From Drechmeria coniospora (lineage: Eukaryota > Ascomycota > Sordariomycetes > Hypocreales > Ophiocordycipitaceae), in contig NC_054390.1 of the NCBI RefSeq assembly GCF_001625195.1, positions 10,079,222-10,143,221 on the forward strand: 64,000 nucleotides of DNA, read 5' to 3'. The translations under genes were made by a program, and so were the position numbers. Positions 12,164-24,430 of the stretch are shown one piece after another (position 1 is the stretch's first letter; the number at the start of each line of letters is the position of its first letter). The notes below the pieces were generated by a model. That model was not told where the DNA came from and made no database searches. It saw only the letters and a list, made by a program, of their open reading frames with translations.

Positions 12164-15100
12164 TAAATCGGTGCCTAGGTCGGCACCTAGATCGGTGCCT
12201 AGGTCAGCACCTAGATCGGTGCCTAGGTCGGTACCTAGTCCAGTACCAAGACCGGGACCTAGACCAGGACCAGGTCCTAGCCCAACTACTAGTTCGGCTA
12301 ACCCAAGGGACCTTACTAAGGCTACCCTATACAAAGACCCTATAGAGGACCCGATCCTTATAGAGGCAACAGACCTACCAGCAGTCCCTACTGCTAGTAC
12401 TAAGGAACAAGCTATTCCGACTACTAGTATGGAATTCAGCAACCAGTCTTACCAAAGACTACTACAATAAGCAGGCATCTGGCATATTAGACTAGGACAT
12501 ATTAGTCTGCTATTATTAAAAAAGACTAGTAAGATTACTAGTAGGTTACCTAACTTTTTATCTATTATGGTTACCGATTTTCAATACCTTACCTGTATAC
12601 GGGCAAAATCTACTAAACGCCAGTTAAGGGATCCAATCAAGGATCCAGACTATACACTTAACTTAATCGAAGGGGATACATTTAGGATTAAACCTATATC
12701 CTACGATCGAAAGTCCACTGGACTAATCCTTATCGATTGCAAATCCCGATTCCGTTAGGTATATATCCTACCCAATAAGGAAGGACTAATAATTCTCCAG
12801 GCTATAAAGAAATTCTTTTAAAGCCTAAAAACATACTATAGCCGTTACCCAAAAAGGCTATTTTATAATAGAGGACCTGAAATTAACATACTGCTTTAGG
12901 ACTGGTTGGGTACCAAAGGAATACTATTCGATACGTCTTGCCCGTATACCCCTGAATAAAATAGACTTACCGAACGGTCTATACGAGTTATTCTGGACCG
13001 GCTACAAGCAACCATAATCTAGGCTGGCCTCCCAGTATTCCTCTGGTCTACTATACTTCCTACTATAGTTAACTTAGTTAACTATACTGCAATTACCAAT
13101 AGGGATCTAAGCCCCTACAAATTGCTTAAGCAGGAGTTACAAGGGCTAAAAACGCTACCAAACCTTACAGCCTATAAGGCTATTGGTACCTACTGCGAAG
13201 TCCTGATCCCTTACCAGAAACGGATTTAAAGTGCCAAATTGGTACAACGCACAGAACTAGTAAGGCTACTAGTAACGCTAGGTTCAAAAACATACCTTGT
13301 ATACATACCTTCCAGAAGGGCAGTTACAAAAACTACCTTCCTAAAAGTCCTAGAAGGTATCGGCCCTATCTCCCAAGGACTTCAACAACTACTAAGTCCT
13401 AGTCTCCAAGGACTAAAGTTAGAGGGGGAAATTAAAATAGAAGACTATATCTTGCAAAATACCTCTAGTCCCCTAATACCTAGAGAGACAGAGGGGGCCA
13501 ACGGACCTACTAGCCCTACTAGGGCTAGTAGACCTACTAGTCCTACTAGGACCAGTAGGTTGCAAGGAACCAACGGACCTACTAGCCCCACTAGGGCTAG
13601 TAGACCTACTAGTCCTACTAGGACCAGTAGGTTACAAGGAGCCAACGGACCAACTAGTCCTACTAGGACTAGCGCAACAGAGGGGGTCCTGGCCTAACCA
13701 ATAGAGGATCTACTAGATACCTCTCTTCTAGATGTACCAGAACCAAAAGACAACCCTAACCCAATAGATCTCAACTTAGCATATTGGATCCAGGACCTAT
13801 GCTACTAAGCTAAGGCAAAGTAACTACTAGATAGTAGCAAGCCTACTAGCTAGAAACAGGTACTTAAGTCAGACAACAAAGACCAGTGGATAAGTGCTAT
13901 ATTCTCGGAATTCCAGCAGCTTATCCAGGCAGGGGTATTTTATTTTATCCCCCTTTAAGAAATATCAACTAGGAGACAACTTCTGAAAAGCCGACTTATA
14001 CTACAAGTCAAAAAGGATTAGCAGAATAACCCTATTAAATTTAAGGCACGACTAGTAGCTAAGGGATTTATGCAAATTAAAGGCCTCGATTATATTAAGA
14101 CTTTTGCAACTACTAGTATTCTACCTACTTAGAGGACACTACTAGCCCTAGCTGCCCAGAATAACTAGTACGTCGAACAGATCGACTTTATTGGTGCTTT
14201 CCTAAACAGTAAGCTACCCGAAGTCAATTACCTTGAAATTCCTAAGGGACTGGAAGTATTTATTAGTCTTAATAAGACTAATAATTTAGCTAAGCTACTA
14301 GCTAAACTAGGCTATAACCCAGCAGTCAAACAAGGTATCCTTTTGAAAAAGGCACTCTACGGCCTAAAACAAGGACCTAGAGAGTAGCAGGAGGCACTTA
14401 CCAAACTGCTATAACAATACGAATACAGCCCTTTGGTATGTAATCCGGCTATCTACTATAATAGTACTACTAGTACTTATATAGTTAGCTACGTTAACGA
14501 CTGCCTACTTATTGGACCAAACCTTGCATATATTAACAGGTTGAAACAACAACTATACAAGGTCTACCCAATTAAAGACTACGGATAGGCCGCCTTCTTC
14601 CTAGGCGTACAGATCAGTCGAACAACTAAGGGTATTACTCTTAGTCAAAAAGGGTATATTAAGGAAGCCCTATCCCGATTTAGGTTAAAGGAGGCCAAGG
14701 CAGTAGTAATACCACTACAGCCAGGAGTACTTAAGCAGGCTACTATAACGCCCCTTACTCCCTTGTCCGCAACCGACCAACTGGTATACCAACAAATAGT
14801 AGGGACTTTAATATACCTTATGCTATTGACCCGACCAGATATAGCCTTTGCAATCCAATAGCTATCTCGGTATATACACCAGGCTACTAGCCTATAGCTA
14901 TCAGCTAGCAAGAACCTTCTTCAATATCTAAAAGGAACTATAGACCTAGCTATCTACTACTAGTCTAAGCCTACAGTATCCAATCTACTCGGATTTTCCG
15001 ATAGCAACTTTGCAGGTAACTTAGACTCCTCTAAGTCTACCTATATGTACCTCTTTACCCTAGTAGGTGGACTAATCTACTGGAAATCAAAAAGGGGCAA

Positions 15101-15458
15101 TACTATTGCTCTTTCTACCGTAGAGGCAGAATCGGATGCCCTACTGGAAGCTATTCGGGAACTCAAATGGCTAGATGGTTTATTTACAGAAATAGGCAAG
15201 GGTCTTAAAAAGCCTATCCTACTTTTGTACGACAATAATGGATCTATCTCTAACGCTAATAATCCCAATCAGCATAACCGAACAAAGCATATACTGCTAA
15301 AGTTCCGGTATATTCGGTAAGAAGCAGCAAACGGACTAGCCAAAATCAGTTACCTGAACACTAAGTCTATGCCTGCCGATGGCCTTACTAAGGCCCTTAC
15401 CGCTGATCTCTTCCAACGCTACCTTGGCCTACTAGGTCTCCAAGGGATCCCTATTTAG
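12164..15458 (+). pseudogene. Copia Pol of element B, decayed
   Basis: Continuation of element B downstream of the nested insertion. It reads integrase (SYDRKSTGLILIDCKSRFR near 12700), a Pro/Ser/Thr linker with PTSPTRTSR repeats (13495-13680), RT with YVND near 14490, LTRPDIAFAIQ near 14840, and RNase H with TKHILLKFRYIR near 15300. Stops are mainly TAG and TAA. It is the same family as elements A and C but more diverged. Confidence 0.88.
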
Positions 15459-15487
15459 CAGTAGTCATACTAGCTAAATAGAGGGGG

Positions 15488-16200
15488 TGTTAAAATACTG
15501 GTATTTATACTAGTAAGACTACCCAAATAGGATACTATCCTATTGTTACTAGTAGTACTACTACTAGTAAAGATACTATACTATACTGTAAGTATTAGTA
15601 AGTATATTGAGTTGACCAATAGTATACAATATACTACTTCTCCGAACTACTACTCGGAACGACTAACGGCAGTACTACTGCCGGCTAACTTACTACTATA
15701 ATACAACTTGTATACGTAGTAGCCAGTCGACTACAGGAGCCAATTGATCGGAATAACAATTGCCGCTCTCCCAGTCGCTACTAGCTATTGCTAGCCTACA
15801 GTACTACTGCGGGCAATCAAACTATTGTGCGACCGAAACGGCAATCAAACCATTGTGCGACCAAATGGGCAATCAAACTATTGTGCGACCAAATGGGCAA
15901 TTAAACTATTGTACGACCAAACGGGCGATCAAACTATAGTGTAACTGCGCAGCTACAATCTGGACCTATACGGTACTACTCTGTAGGCATAAATAGCCGT
16001 ACTTCCCTTGCACTTTAGGTAGAAGAATAATCGCATTTATTTGTATAATTCGGTACTACCAATTGTGCACTTTTGCCTAGTTACTAACTGGCACCCCTTA
16101 TTGCTGTTACTAACAGCCTTGATTGATTCCCTGGTCCGTGCGATATACTTCCACTACCCCCACCTCTTGCGCATCCAAATTGCAAGAGTTATTTAGGTCC
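15488..16200 (+). repeat. 3' LTR of element B (family LTR-E) with internal tandem repeat
   Basis: It begins TGTTAAAATACTGG after the polypurine tract and shares its first 60 bp with LTR-F, then diverges. At about 15804-15945 there are five degenerate copies of a roughly 28-bp unit (gggcaatcaaactattgtgc plus gaccaaat). The right end is not sharply defined. Related solo copies are at 33085-33560 and 56830-58201. Confidence 0.75.
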
Positions 16201-17528
16201 TTAGGTCTTAAACCTACAAAGGAAATAGAAGCCTCCTTATTAAACTCCGTCTTATAACCGCTACTATAGGAATGTCTGCCCTAGGTAACTAGGGGCCCGA
16301 TGAGACAAATGAGGAAAACGAAGCCAAGTATAATAATAAAGTTAGTCGAAGAAGGTACTAGGAATTGTAGAAATTGCATATAAACCTGCAGATGTAGGCT
16401 AGATATATATATACTAATGGCATATTGTATAGTAAGTAGGTTTAATTAGAAGTCATTTTGGAGGCGGAGTGTGGAGGCTCGGTAATTACGACAAGCTATA
16501 AAATAGCAAGGTACTAGGTACTATGGGACGGATGCGCGCGCTCGGATTATACGCCGTATTGTACCTGTATTTGCCTGGGATTATAGTATAGGTACTAAGG
16601 GTTTCCTACCGGTAAGTACGGGTATTACCTACGAGAATATGCTAGCGTTATATGTCTTTCTTCGTTCTCGATATTATCCAACAATACGTATTAGTACTGA
16701 TGTATAATATCCCGTACTCCAGCCGTCAGTCGTAATGAATTACTTTATCGTATCTATTCCCTACCTTATGCATTATACAATGCAGCTTCCCATTAATTAA
16801 TTCTTCGGCAATAATACGTAGGGCTTCCTATTCTCCGGATAAGGTATCGAAGTCGGTATAGTTTGGAGCTGTAATGTATAATAGATTACCCGTGCCATAT
16901 GGCCTTGGCGATAAGGGATCCTTAAAGTACCTCCCTACAGATAGCTAGGTGTAGTGTACGTATTGCTAAAGACATTAAAGAGCTTCCTTAAGGTAAGAAA
17001 TTTCCTCGTTTTGTAGAAGGTTCGTCCCTATATACTTCTACTGCTTTCTCTAGAAGATCTATAGTACTAATGTTGTTATCTGTAAAGAATATTAGCTGAT
17101 CTGTCTTTCTAGCTTAAACGGAGGGAGGAGTAATATAAGTAGTTAAATTACCCTCCCTGCTCTGGGCTGTTATACCAGATAGGTTCGATATATGCTCTCC
17201 TAGAACGCGCAGCACGTCTATATTTAAAGCTTCTGCAGACTCTGTACTACTAGTCGTTGTTGTAGCGCTGCTTGTAGAGAAAACGACGAAATAGCTATCC
17301 CTAGAGGGGGGATTGAACGGATGTTTAGGTAATTTAGTAGCCTTTGCCTTGGACTTCGCTTTTGCGGTTCTATTGCCTCAGTATCTAATGGTACTTGGAA
17401 TCTAACGTTTATATTAACAACGAACATTCTGTTGGCGTATCGGGTGAACAAAGTGCTAAATGAAGCTTCAATAACGTAACGGATACGGTAGATTACAACC
17501 TTTATGTATTTTTAAATATCCAGTAACT
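16201..17528. other. Unassigned AT-rich stretch
   Basis: No intact gene. A 75-codon minus-strand frame at 17224-17451 with a basic segment is not recognised, and the sequence upstream of it on the same strand (16600-17200) reads as discontinuous coding-like fragments. It may be a decayed transposon. Confidence 0.3.
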
Positions 17529-17533
17529 AATAT

Positions 17534-17693
17534 TGTAACACATATGGGGAGGTGTGCCCATATGGACAATAGACCAGTTAACCGTTCGACCAAATGGCCA
17601 AACTGTCAAAAGATCCGCCAGTATCCGCACTTAGTGCGGGTACTGCACCTCACATTCGCTTATAAGGCCTACACGCCTGTAGCGCGCCTTACA
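17534..17693 (+). repeat. 160-bp short LTR-like element, copy 1 (LTR-A)
   Basis: It starts TGTAACACATATGG and ends CGCGCCTTACA, flanked by the exact 5-bp duplication AATAT (17529-17533, 17694-17698). TG...CA ends with a 5-bp duplication are typical of an LTR. It contains a CCGCAC/GTGCGG hairpin and a CTTATAAGG TATA-like word. It differs from copy 2 at about two positions. Confidence 0.85.
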
Positions 17694-17698
17694 AATAT

Positions 17699-19528
17699 AC
17701 AACGTCCACCAGCGCAAACGACATAGCATTCTGTCTCTGTTGTCAGAGCAGCAGACGTCAGCAATATAGTAATATATGCAGGGATTGATCGGCCCTCCGC
17801 TGAGCATTCGTGTTCTATGCTCTACGAATATGTTCTACCCTAATATCCAAGTGCAGGATTACAGAGCGATGCGCACTAATCGTTAACTGCCTTTCTAGTC
17901 TGGAAAACCGGATACTTTATGACACATGGCAGGTCAGCATGGGAAGGAGAGGCTAACTATCGGACAACAAATAGCACTTAACGACTCTCTACTCTGGCCT
18001 AGTAGCTGTGCAAGAGCAATAACGACAATCGGCCACCAACAGACCGGTTTGCTCTTGCAGAGCGTCCGTACTTCTCCACAGTACGCACAGAGGTTCGAAA
18101 GCGTAACAATGTGCCGTTAAAGTTACAGGCACTTCTATGCACATTCTGATAAGCATGCGCGGGAGAAACAGGTAAACGAAGTTACCGACTTTAACTGGTC
18201 CATTCTGCGGCAGAGACGCGGTGCAAGTCGGGGGTAGCGTCTAAGCAGAAGTCGTAGACTGAAAATAAGATAGGCAATTGCTAAGCCGGCATGACTCTTA
18301 CACAAGCATGACTTCTATAGCCTCTGATTCGCTCTATATTCCCTTGTGCCTCTGCCTGACCTTTCTCTTATTTGCTATTAGGGTGGCTAGATAGAACGCC
18401 TAGCCAGTACGCTAGAGATCTTATTACTATTTCTTATTGTTATACTGCTGGCCTTTGCTACATTTATTAGTCTTAACTCCTGTTGGTTGAACTGTAGACC
18501 ATAGAAGGCCGAGCCACTTAGTGAGGAAAAGGGCTTTTTTTCTGCTGAAAATAATGTTGCGTTGTCTGCTGCAGTATGTATATAGAACATCGTCTATAAT
18601 TGTATGCTGGTGGTTTCTAAAGCTCATGGATAAAATTAACAGGTTAAATGGCTGCTAACATACATACACACTGCGGACCATAGATACAATAGCGGCGAGG
18701 GGTGAAGCCCCACAGTAGACGAGCCCCTGCAGTGGACTAGGAACGATATTGGACAATGTTATTAGAGGCTTATTTTCGGCCTTAGGAGAACTTGGGTATA
18801 AACGAATATTGTTGCTGGGCAAAACGTTTCTCGCAAACCAGATGTCTATTGTAACCGCAAAGCTCTAATGCGTGTCTCACAATACTACTATTGACTGACC
18901 TGGCTCGCTTGTTGGGTCTCGTTTACTGGCTGCAACAAAGGGCTGGAAGCTCGTCGTATACGAAGTGATGTCCTTCTGGATAAAGCAGTCACTCTCAACC
19001 TCCGTAGTCATCCATTAACAATCACCTCGCGGGTATCTTCTTTGATCTGTTAGCGACAAGGACATGGGCTTACTGTAGTATATTCAAATCGGTAAGACAA
19101 TAGTGCACTCTTTACAATAGCAAAACTCAATCCTCGTGTGGCTACTTTCCAGTTGAAGAAGCTCTGAGGGAACAATAACCAAAAGGCAAAACAAGTACAA
19201 TTATTACTAGTATGATTCGCTCAGACTTCCCCCACCAACCCCCCCGCCTCCCTGGTTCGGAAGTGGCCGTTGATGGCAAGGGGCTATTGCTCTAGGGCTG
19301 CTGCAATCGCGTGGACTAGTAAGACTGGTACGCCCCGGCAAAGTCTTGGACGCTTTACAGAACATATACAGTTCGCTTACAGTTCTCAACACTACGCCGC
19401 CTAGAATAGGGGTCTCACGTTCGCGTTAGTATCAGGCTGGGAGACTGAACCAGGGGCAATTGCGCTGCAAAAGAAGAAGACAACTAGAGAGTGGTACTAG
19501 ATATTGTCTTGGACAAGATACAGGGGAC
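17699..19528. other. Unassigned stretch
   Basis: Only short frames (60-67 codons) occur, on both strands, and none has a recognisable domain. No tRNA or long repeat was seen. Confidence 0.3.
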
Positions 19529-19533
19529 GTATG

Positions 19534-19727
19534 TGTTACGATGCGGACTAGCAGGAAGGCAGTATGTGCAAATACTGTAGAATTTTCGAACTAAGGAGGA
19601 AGAAAAGAGAAAACAATAAGTGCGGGGAAGGGAGAGGCTATATATAGGGTGGTCCGTGCATCACGTGGTACGTGATGCAGAGTGTAGGGTAGGCCAGAAA
19701 AAGAGTACGATATACGATATCGTTACA
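19534..19727 (+). repeat. 194-bp short LTR-like element, copy 1 (LTR-G)
   Basis: Ends are TGTTACGAT and ATCGTTACA (inverted 9-mers with one mismatch), flanked by the exact duplication GTATG (19529-19533, 19728-19732). It contains a TATATATAG word, a CACGTG/GATGC palindromic block (gcatcacgtggtacgtgatgc) and a terminal CGATATACGATATCG palindrome. Inverted copy at 20621-20811 and direct copy at 26485-26682. Confidence 0.88.
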
Positions 19728-19794
19728 GTATGACCGTTTTACAAAGGCTCAGAAATCCCTCCGCCCGGACATTCCGTAATTGGTCTGCCGTATT

Positions 19795-19954
19795 TGTAAC
19801 ACATATGGGGAGGTGTGCCTATATGGACAATAGACCAGTTAACCGTTCGACCAAATGGCCAAACTGTCAAAAGATCCGCCAGTATCCGCACTTAGTGCGG
19901 GTACTGCACCTCACATTCGCTTATAAGGCCTACACGCCTGTGGCGCGCCTTACA
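19795..19954 (+). repeat. 160-bp short LTR-like element, copy 2 (LTR-A)
   Basis: Nearly identical to 17534-17693 and flanked by its own exact duplication GTATT (19790-19794, 19955-19959). The separate duplications show that the two copies inserted independently and are not the two ends of one element. Confidence 0.85.
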
Positions 19955-19959
19955 GTATT

Positions 19960-20615
19960 ACTATAGACTAGGCTGACGAGTTTTCTGTATAGTTGTTTAC
20001 ATTTCAGCTGTTGAAGCCAGAATGCATCTGACCTAGCAAGTCCTTAGCTCTATTTATGTATCCCTACCTAGCGGGAGCAGCAGTCGGTTACTTGTTGCAA
20101 CAACCGTCAGACCTGGGAGCTACTTGTCTGCGTACGGACGCCCGATAGTTGTCCGTAAAGCAATAGTACCGTCCCGCTCATTATTGGAGCTGACCGTAGA
20201 GAATCAACTGCCTCCTTGCTATCCCTTCACTCTTGCTAATAATTTATTACAATCCGTCAGGGAACAAGTCTCATCCAGATTCGTCCAACGAAGCCAATTA
20301 ACGGACTTGTATTACGACCCCGGACAGTTAGTCTTCTTCGCGCAGCTAATGCAATAGAACAGATTATGTCCGATTCCTACATATCCGTGCATGTATATAT
20401 TGTCAGTTGGCATCAGCTCCGTCCCGTTGGTACAATAAAAGCAAGGCGCAACAGCGAATGCTCCTACCTTTATAATAAATGAAACGACCGAAAGAGGAAA
20501 TAGCAAAGCTACGGAATTTAAAATGATCCGATCCGTAATACAGGTCTTTTAGATTGACAGTCTTCTGCTCTATTGCTCCTCGTCGGAGCATACTGGGTTT
20601 AGGTAGTTTTTACTT
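19960..20615. other. Unassigned stretch between short LTRs
   Basis: Only small frames (62-77 codons) without recognisable features are present. Confidence 0.3.
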
Positions 20616-20620
20616 ATAAG

Positions 20621-20811
20621 TGTGACGATATCGTATATCGTACTCTTCTTCTGGCCTACCCTACACTCTTCATCACGTGATGCGCGGACCACCTATGTAT
20701 ATGGCCCCTTCCTCTCCGCACTCACTGTTTTCTTTCTCTTTTCTTCTTCCTTAGTTCGAAAATTCTATAGTCTTTGCACATACTGCCTTCCTGCTAGTCA
20801 GCATCGTGACA
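20621..20811 (-). repeat. 191-bp short LTR-like element, copy 2 (LTR-G)
   Basis: Inverted relative to 19534-19727, with exact target duplication ATAAG (20616-20620, 20812-20816). The ends TGTGACGAT and ATCGTGACA are perfect inverted repeats in this copy. Confidence 0.88.
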
Positions 20812-20816
20812 ATAAG

Positions 20817-21363
20817 ATTACTGCGGAGTTAACCACTTCCGGCCGCCCGTTTTAGAGATGTATGATCCAACTAATGCCTGGGTGGATATGGAGGACTCTA
20901 TCCGGCGCCCCAGAAAATTACGTCGGAATTGTTTTGCTAATTGTTTTGGAAAGTCTTGTCTGTAGTGACTATATGTACCCGCTGCTACCCTGTACATCGT
21001 GCGCCCATTGCAAATACGCTGCGCAATTTCCGGTAGCATCCCTCTACGTTGTCTACCAGCGATATAACAACAATATGGAGGCATTCTCCCCGTAGGGCTG
21101 TTACTGGTTCAAGCCCTAATTAATCTACTGTTGCAAACTCTTCCTAAGCTCGTGCCTTTTCGATCCTCGTATGCACTACTGCACCATCGAGAAGAGACCC
21201 GAGGAGTAGTATTGAATGACCGGCATAATGCGCAAAAGTAATTAGTCGTTCAGGTTCTAAAAATACTTCAGCTCGCACGTCAATTGATGGAACTCCTTAG
21301 TGAGCTCGGCTGTAAGGGGTTATACACCGTATATTCACTTGGGCGCTGCCCAAGCAACGGTTC
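20817..21363. other. Unassigned stretch
   Basis: Two overlapping opposite-strand frames of 77 and 88 codons are present; neither is recognised. Confidence 0.3.
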
Positions 21364-21515
21364 TGTGTGTCATGTGTATATAGTGACCAATAATAGACTA
21401 GGATCACATAATCGTGTGGCGCATGATTACGGAGAGGATAAAAGTGGCCGCACAGGCGCTGCCTCTTTTCCCTCCTTGCTACCTTCTTATTTACTTAACC
21501 AAATTATCCCCATTG
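21364..21515 (+). repeat. Truncated LTR-B copy
   Basis: It begins TGTGTGTCATGTGTATATAG and follows the LTR-B consensus (hairpin region, GAGAGGATAAAAGT, TTTTCCCTCCTT) to about 21478, then diverges. No target duplication is readable. Confidence 0.7.
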
Positions 21516-23509
21516 AGTCTACTACCCTAGTTTAGCGACTACCTCTTACTGACTACCAGAGTAGTCCAGAGGAGATCGAAAAGTAACCCTTTCCACATCT
21601 CTTATCTCGTACAGCCAACAATACTAATTACTTAATAGTGGGGCATGACTTGTGATACGCTGGTCGAATCCTTCAATTATTACGGATCCACCCTTGGCAT
21701 GGGTTTCGGGGCAATCATGGTTCCCATGACGTCATGGCGACCAGGGTCCAGAAATCTATCCTACAACTCCTTCATCTAACCACAACACCATCCAGACGGA
21801 CTCCCAACACTATGTCTCCTCTATGCTTGCCAGCTCGACACCTCGCCATCTCAGTCTTGTGCGCGTAACGTAGAATTGACTTCGGGGAGAGTACAAACTG
21901 CTCCATAAGGACCATCCTCGTATTCTCCTTGATTCCTGAAAGACAATCATAACGCCTCGTTCTATGCGTTTTCTATTCCAAAATCGGCCCCTGACCTAGG
22001 TGCGGTGGGAGCTTTGCAGCGAGATCTGCTACCGGTATTATGTTACGAAGTACAGGAAACGAGATTTGGGTACAGCCTCAAACTACTAGCTGTTGCTTTT
22101 CGGCATGGGCATTCATCCAGTCATCCCCACCTGTGATTATGCGCCCCGGACGTTCCCCAGCATTGGCCCTTGAACAACGGCACTTCGTAGATTACGATCA
22201 TGAGATCCCCCCACTTAAACATAGCCCACTCTCGATAAGCCACTCCACACCTCACCAAACGCTGTACTTGCAATAATGAACGAATGATCCGACATTAGCT
22301 GCTGCGAGGTGATAAATATGGACAATTGCATGAAGTTCAGTTTCGAATTTATACAACTACGTACGAATTACGGATATTATATGCCATGCGACACACAACC
22401 AAAGTTTGGGAGAGTTTTATTCCGTAGTTACTTTGCTATAATCTAGCAGCTGCTTGCAGCGTAATAACTAGGCATGTTATAGTCTTAGGCTTTGCCCAAG
22501 TACAATCGTTAAGAAGAGCAGCAACGGCCTTTATAAGCGTGGCTAATTGATAAAGTGTCAGCTTTGTCAATACGTACCCTTTTGCTAGATGCAATAAGGG
22601 GGCGCCGCATGGCGCAACGGCTAGTAGCATGGCCGCTGATTATGCCCTTCTGGGGTCAGTCCGTAACAAGGCATCTGTAAGAAGATCGGCTGCACACAAT
22701 ATATTGAGTGCGAAGTCATACTGATTATACTGTGGTGATATTATTTCTGAAGTCGTACAGTGGATGAATATTACACAACTATTACGCTACCTACACTTCG
22801 GTCAACCTATCAGCCATCTCGGTCAACGAGGTCAACGAATAACATATCGTACCAGAACAATAACAATGAATTAGATTACGGTCTGTAAAGATACATCAAC
22901 TAACGACTTAGAAGCTGTTGTAGGATACGGAGCAGATTCCCACGTCACAAATAGAACAAGAATATGAGCCTGTACGATTGTAGTCAGACTATTATGAATA
23001 ACCCGCTGGTCTCTCCTGAAATCAGAAAGGAATAAGCAAGTCAATCACAAGATTACCACTTGTCCTCATTACCACCTTTTGCCCAATTGAACACTGAATT
23101 ATTACTTCTTCAATTGATCACTAAAACTATAGTTTGTAAGACTGTTATACGGAGCCTACTTTGCTCCTTACCACCTTATTATTTATCTATTCAATTCAAC
23201 CAATTGATTCCGCTACCGTAGTTAGGAACTAGTCTATCCCGGATTACCAGAGTAGAACAGAGGAGATCGTATCGTATAAGTACCCCTTTCCTCATCTCTT
23301 ACTTTCGACAGTACCATTAATAATGCCAACTACACTAATAGCACAATAGTAGGGCACATCTTCTGACAGTTTCTGTGTATCTGTGCACCCTAATTAATAA
23401 GCTAGGAAGCCTACACAATACTGTACTGAGTACCTTGCGTATGCTATGCGGCAGTTCGTGAACCCTGCTCAGCCGGAATTCGCCCGCTGGCCGATTTCGG
23501 AATCGGCGA
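21516..23509. other. Unassigned AT-rich stretch with a dispersed repeat
   Basis: No gene was recognised. About 21555-21640 and 23245-23345 share a related segment (accagagtag, cagaggagatcg, catctctta), so a further decayed repeat family is present. A 78-codon frame at 22040-22276 and a tRNA-like A-box near 22610 are not convincing. Confidence 0.35.
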
Positions 23510-23855
23510 GGCCGACTGCCCATTACGGAGGCTAGCCAGTAGTACGTTTCATTTCAGCTTCCTGCACCCCGTACTGGACGGATTACGAATATTTAAAGTC
23601 ATGTGTGCGCTCGACCACATGACTGGAGCTTGAACCTAGTGGTCCGGAACGAGACACCCCAAATGAGTCAGACAGAGGGTTAGGCCGATTGCCCATTACG
23701 GAGGCTAGCCAGTAGTACGTTTCATTTCAGCTTCCTGCACCCCGTACTGGACGGATTACGAATTTTTAAAGTCATGTGTGCGCTCGACCACATGACTGGA
23801 GCTTGGACCTAGTGGTCCGGAACGAGACACCCCAAATGAGTCAGACAGAGGGTTC
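23510..23855. repeat. Tandem duplication, two 173-bp units with a hairpin
   Basis: Units 23510-23682 and 23683-23855 are nearly identical, with only a few substitutions. Each carries the inverted repeat AGTCATGTG / CACATGACT around a 10-base spacer. The function is unknown and no long frame crosses both units. Confidence 0.88.
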
Positions 23856-24430
23856 GTTGCCTGGATCAGATGGGGCAAGGACGCGTGAGTCTTCATTAAT
23901 TTAGAGCAACCTGAAAAGGATTCATAATAAGGTTAGAGATACAACTGAGCAGACTAGCAGGGGCACTCTTAGAACTGGCAGAAGAGGTTCTATTCATTAA
24001 AGAATTAAAGACGCTGCAAACCAGTTCAAGCAGCCAGCCAATAACTGATGCGATCACTTTCGTCGCATTGCTGATCTCAATCGGAGTAGCGTGAACCGAG
24101 CCCCACGCCCCATTGTGGGGTAAAGATTACGCGATGAGGCTGTGTACACCCACCGTTCACGGCAGGTTGCATTTACATACAGCACTAGGAGATTTATGCG
24201 CGATATTGGCCTCGGGATTATTTGTAAATGAGAATTATCTATATATAGGCTACATCTTCCAGCAAGGAACAATATATATGAAGCATCTCTGTTATTGTAC
24301 AGAATACGTTGTTGGACTTTTTATCATTACGTCCCAAAACGCCCGAGACTCATAAACACGTCGTTTACTCATCTATTGTTTATTTTCCTCCCGTTCATAA
24401 TTCCTTGTATACCGCGCGGCCCCTAGAATA
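23856..24430. other. Upstream region of the secreted-protein gene
   Basis: No recognisable gene. AT-rich words (tatatatag at 24240, aatatatatg near 24270) lie 160-190 bp before the start codon and are possible promoter elements. Confidence 0.35.

Larger units (their letters stand above)
4365..16200 (+). mobile_element. Old Ty1/copia element B, split by element C
   Basis: The protease-region fragment at 4365-4742 (EVLYIPKLEV, SLLNFQRYGF) continues after 12158 into integrase, RT and RNase H, ending with TAG at 15456-15458. Most of the long open pieces right of the insertion (starting 12171, 12567, 13239 and 15045) are in one frame, broken by TAG and TAA codons. The interruption is element C, flanked by GTACC on both sides (4738-4742 and 12159-12163). 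Gag and the 5' LTR are missing left of about 4365. Polypurine tract gagggggt and a divergent 3' LTR (15488 onward) close the element. It is older than element C because it is the target and is more heavily mutated. Confidence 0.88.

Noticed and set aside
17534..19954. The two 160-bp repeats as the LTRs of one 2.4-kb element
   Set aside because: Each has its own target duplication, and no primer site or polypurine tract lies between them.
19534..20811. Inverted repeats as ends of one DNA transposon of about 1.3 kb
   Set aside because: Each arm has its own different exact 5-bp target duplication (GTATG and ATAAG), so they are independent insertions.
22590..22680. tRNA-like sequence with an A-box (tggcgcaacggc) and weak B-box
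   Set aside because: The acceptor strands do not pair, the D-arm is poor and the B-box is one base short; at most a SINE-like relic.
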